Origin: an uncultured Acidimicrobiaceae bacterium
GTDB taxonomy: Bacteria > Actinomycetota > Acidimicrobiia > Acidimicrobiales > UBA8592
DNA: 6,225 nt
Direction of reading: 5' to 3'
NCBI GenBank assembly: GCA_913031515.1
Contig: CAJWET010000100.1
Span: forward strand, 1 to 6,225
The translations under genes were made by a program, and so were the position numbers. Of this stretch, positions 5,831 through 6,225 are shown in pieces (position 1 is the first letter of the stretch; every line of letters begins with the position of its first letter). The notes under the pieces are model-generated. The model made no database searches and had not been told where the DNA came from. It was given only the letters and a program-made list of their open reading frames with translations.

Positions 5831-6225
5831 CAGAACCCTACCCCTTTGATAAATGATGCGATTTCATAGTCCGACGCGGCAGAAAATGTCCGAAGGATGC
5901 ACTTCTCTAAAAGCTGGTTCCCTCGGTCGTTGGAGTAGTCAAGGTCATTATCGATCACTTGATTATACGTTTGGACCATGAGGCTGGCTTTGAGATCAAA
6001 CCAGCATTGGTCAATCGAATATCCTTGAACTCCATTGGCGACCAATTCATTGTGGTAATGGCAGACCAGCTCTTCGGCATGGTTTCTTCGATCTTGGATA
6101 TCCAAGGAAGCACTTAACCAATTTGAGATGTCCCATGCGCCCCAGAAACGAGTGCAGTATTGAAAGTCGACCATAGTCACCGATCCGTCAGGGCTAAATA
6201 GGTAATTTTCACATCGAGCGTCATT
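5830..6225 (-). CDS. Second APH/CHK-type (EcKL-like) phosphotransferase, C-terminal part (5' end outside window)
   Basis: The reading frame is open to the right edge and gives 131 residues; the N-lobe lies beyond 6225. The first residues visible are NDARCEN, the end of the kinase catalytic loop (catalytic Asp at fragment residue 2, metal-binding Asn at 7; the preceding His would be just outside). They are followed by VDFQ at 19-22, the DFG-equivalent metal site, then WDISNWLSASL and a helical C-lobe with the YHNELVANGVQGYSIDQCW pattern (42-60) that I associate with bacterial ecdysteroid-kinase-like/CHK phosphotransferases. It should therefore phosphorylate a hydroxyl on a small molecule. A GTG at 6180 could look like a start, but it lies after the catalytic Asp and in the middle of the conserved fold, so it is rejected. 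The TGA shares one base with the surE start, so kinase and phosphatase are translated together. Substrate unknown. Confidence 0.85.
   Translation of the reverse strand, partial: NDARCENYLFSPDGSVTMVDFQYCTRFWGAWDISNWLSASLDIQDRRNHAEELVCHYHNELVANGVQGYSIDQCWFDLKASLMVQTYNQVIDNDLDYSNDRGNQLLEKCILRTFSAASDYEIASFIKGVGF

Noticed and set aside
6178..6180. GTG at 6180 as the start of a 116-aa hypothetical protein
   Set aside because: The frame stays open to the window edge and the upstream codons encode the kinase catalytic loop DARCEN, so this is an internal codon of a larger gene.

Overview
The window is a gene-dense piece of bacterial chromosome with roughly balanced base composition, short intergenic gaps, overlapping stop/start codons and a mix of ATG, GTG and probably TTG starts. 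There are no RNA genes, insertion sequences, phage genes or CRISPR arrays. The partial nucleotide-sugar dehydrogenase has the TTGACLAHLGH stretch I associate with Actinobacteria such as Acidimicrobiia. The mix of acyl-CoA dehydrogenase, phosphotransferases, SDR and DUF7064-type proteins would fit a free-living, lipid-degrading actinobacterium, perhaps marine. This placement is from memory of families and is tentative.

Layout. (a) 1-340, minus: N-terminal part of a UDP-glucose 6-dehydrogenase-type enzyme, running off the left edge. (b) 2852 down to 418, minus: a tightly overlapping three-gene operon of a DUF7065/DUF7064-like (AttH/CrtC-type) protein, an APH-fold phosphotransferase, and a small DUF6285-like protein. 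(c) 2853-3027: a divergent intergenic region. (d) 3028-3882, plus: a classical SDR with an unusual mid-domain insertion. (e) 6225 down to 3886, minus: the C-terminal part of a second APH/CHK-type kinase (its upstream part lies beyond the right edge), a SurE phosphatase coupled to it by TGATG, and an LCAD-type acyl-CoA dehydrogenase that converges on the SDR with only 3 bp between the stop codons.

How the genes may work together. An APH-fold kinase, a small DUF6285-like partner, an acyl-CoA dehydrogenase and an SDR recall the bacterial levulinate/4-hydroxyacid pathway (LvaA, LvaB, LvaC, LvaD of Pseudomonas putida). There a ketoacyl-CoA is reduced to a 4-hydroxyacyl-CoA, phosphorylated by LvaA with LvaB, and the phosphate is removed by an acyl-CoA dehydrogenase homologue so that beta-oxidation can continue. 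The working hypothesis is a phosphorylation-dependent hydroxyacyl-CoA (or hydroxylated lipid/terpenoid) degradation locus. It has three additions not in the classical lva operon: a second kinase, a SurE phosphomonoesterase and a DUF7064-type lipid-binding-like protein. The dehydrogenase carries the LCAD/IVD-type catalytic Glu in its QER motif, so it could equally be an ordinary beta-oxidation enzyme.

The most striking feature not explained by the gene list is a perfect 13-bp inverted repeat with an 8-nt loop (4288-4321). It lies exactly on the codons for the dehydrogenase's catalytic-Glu segment.
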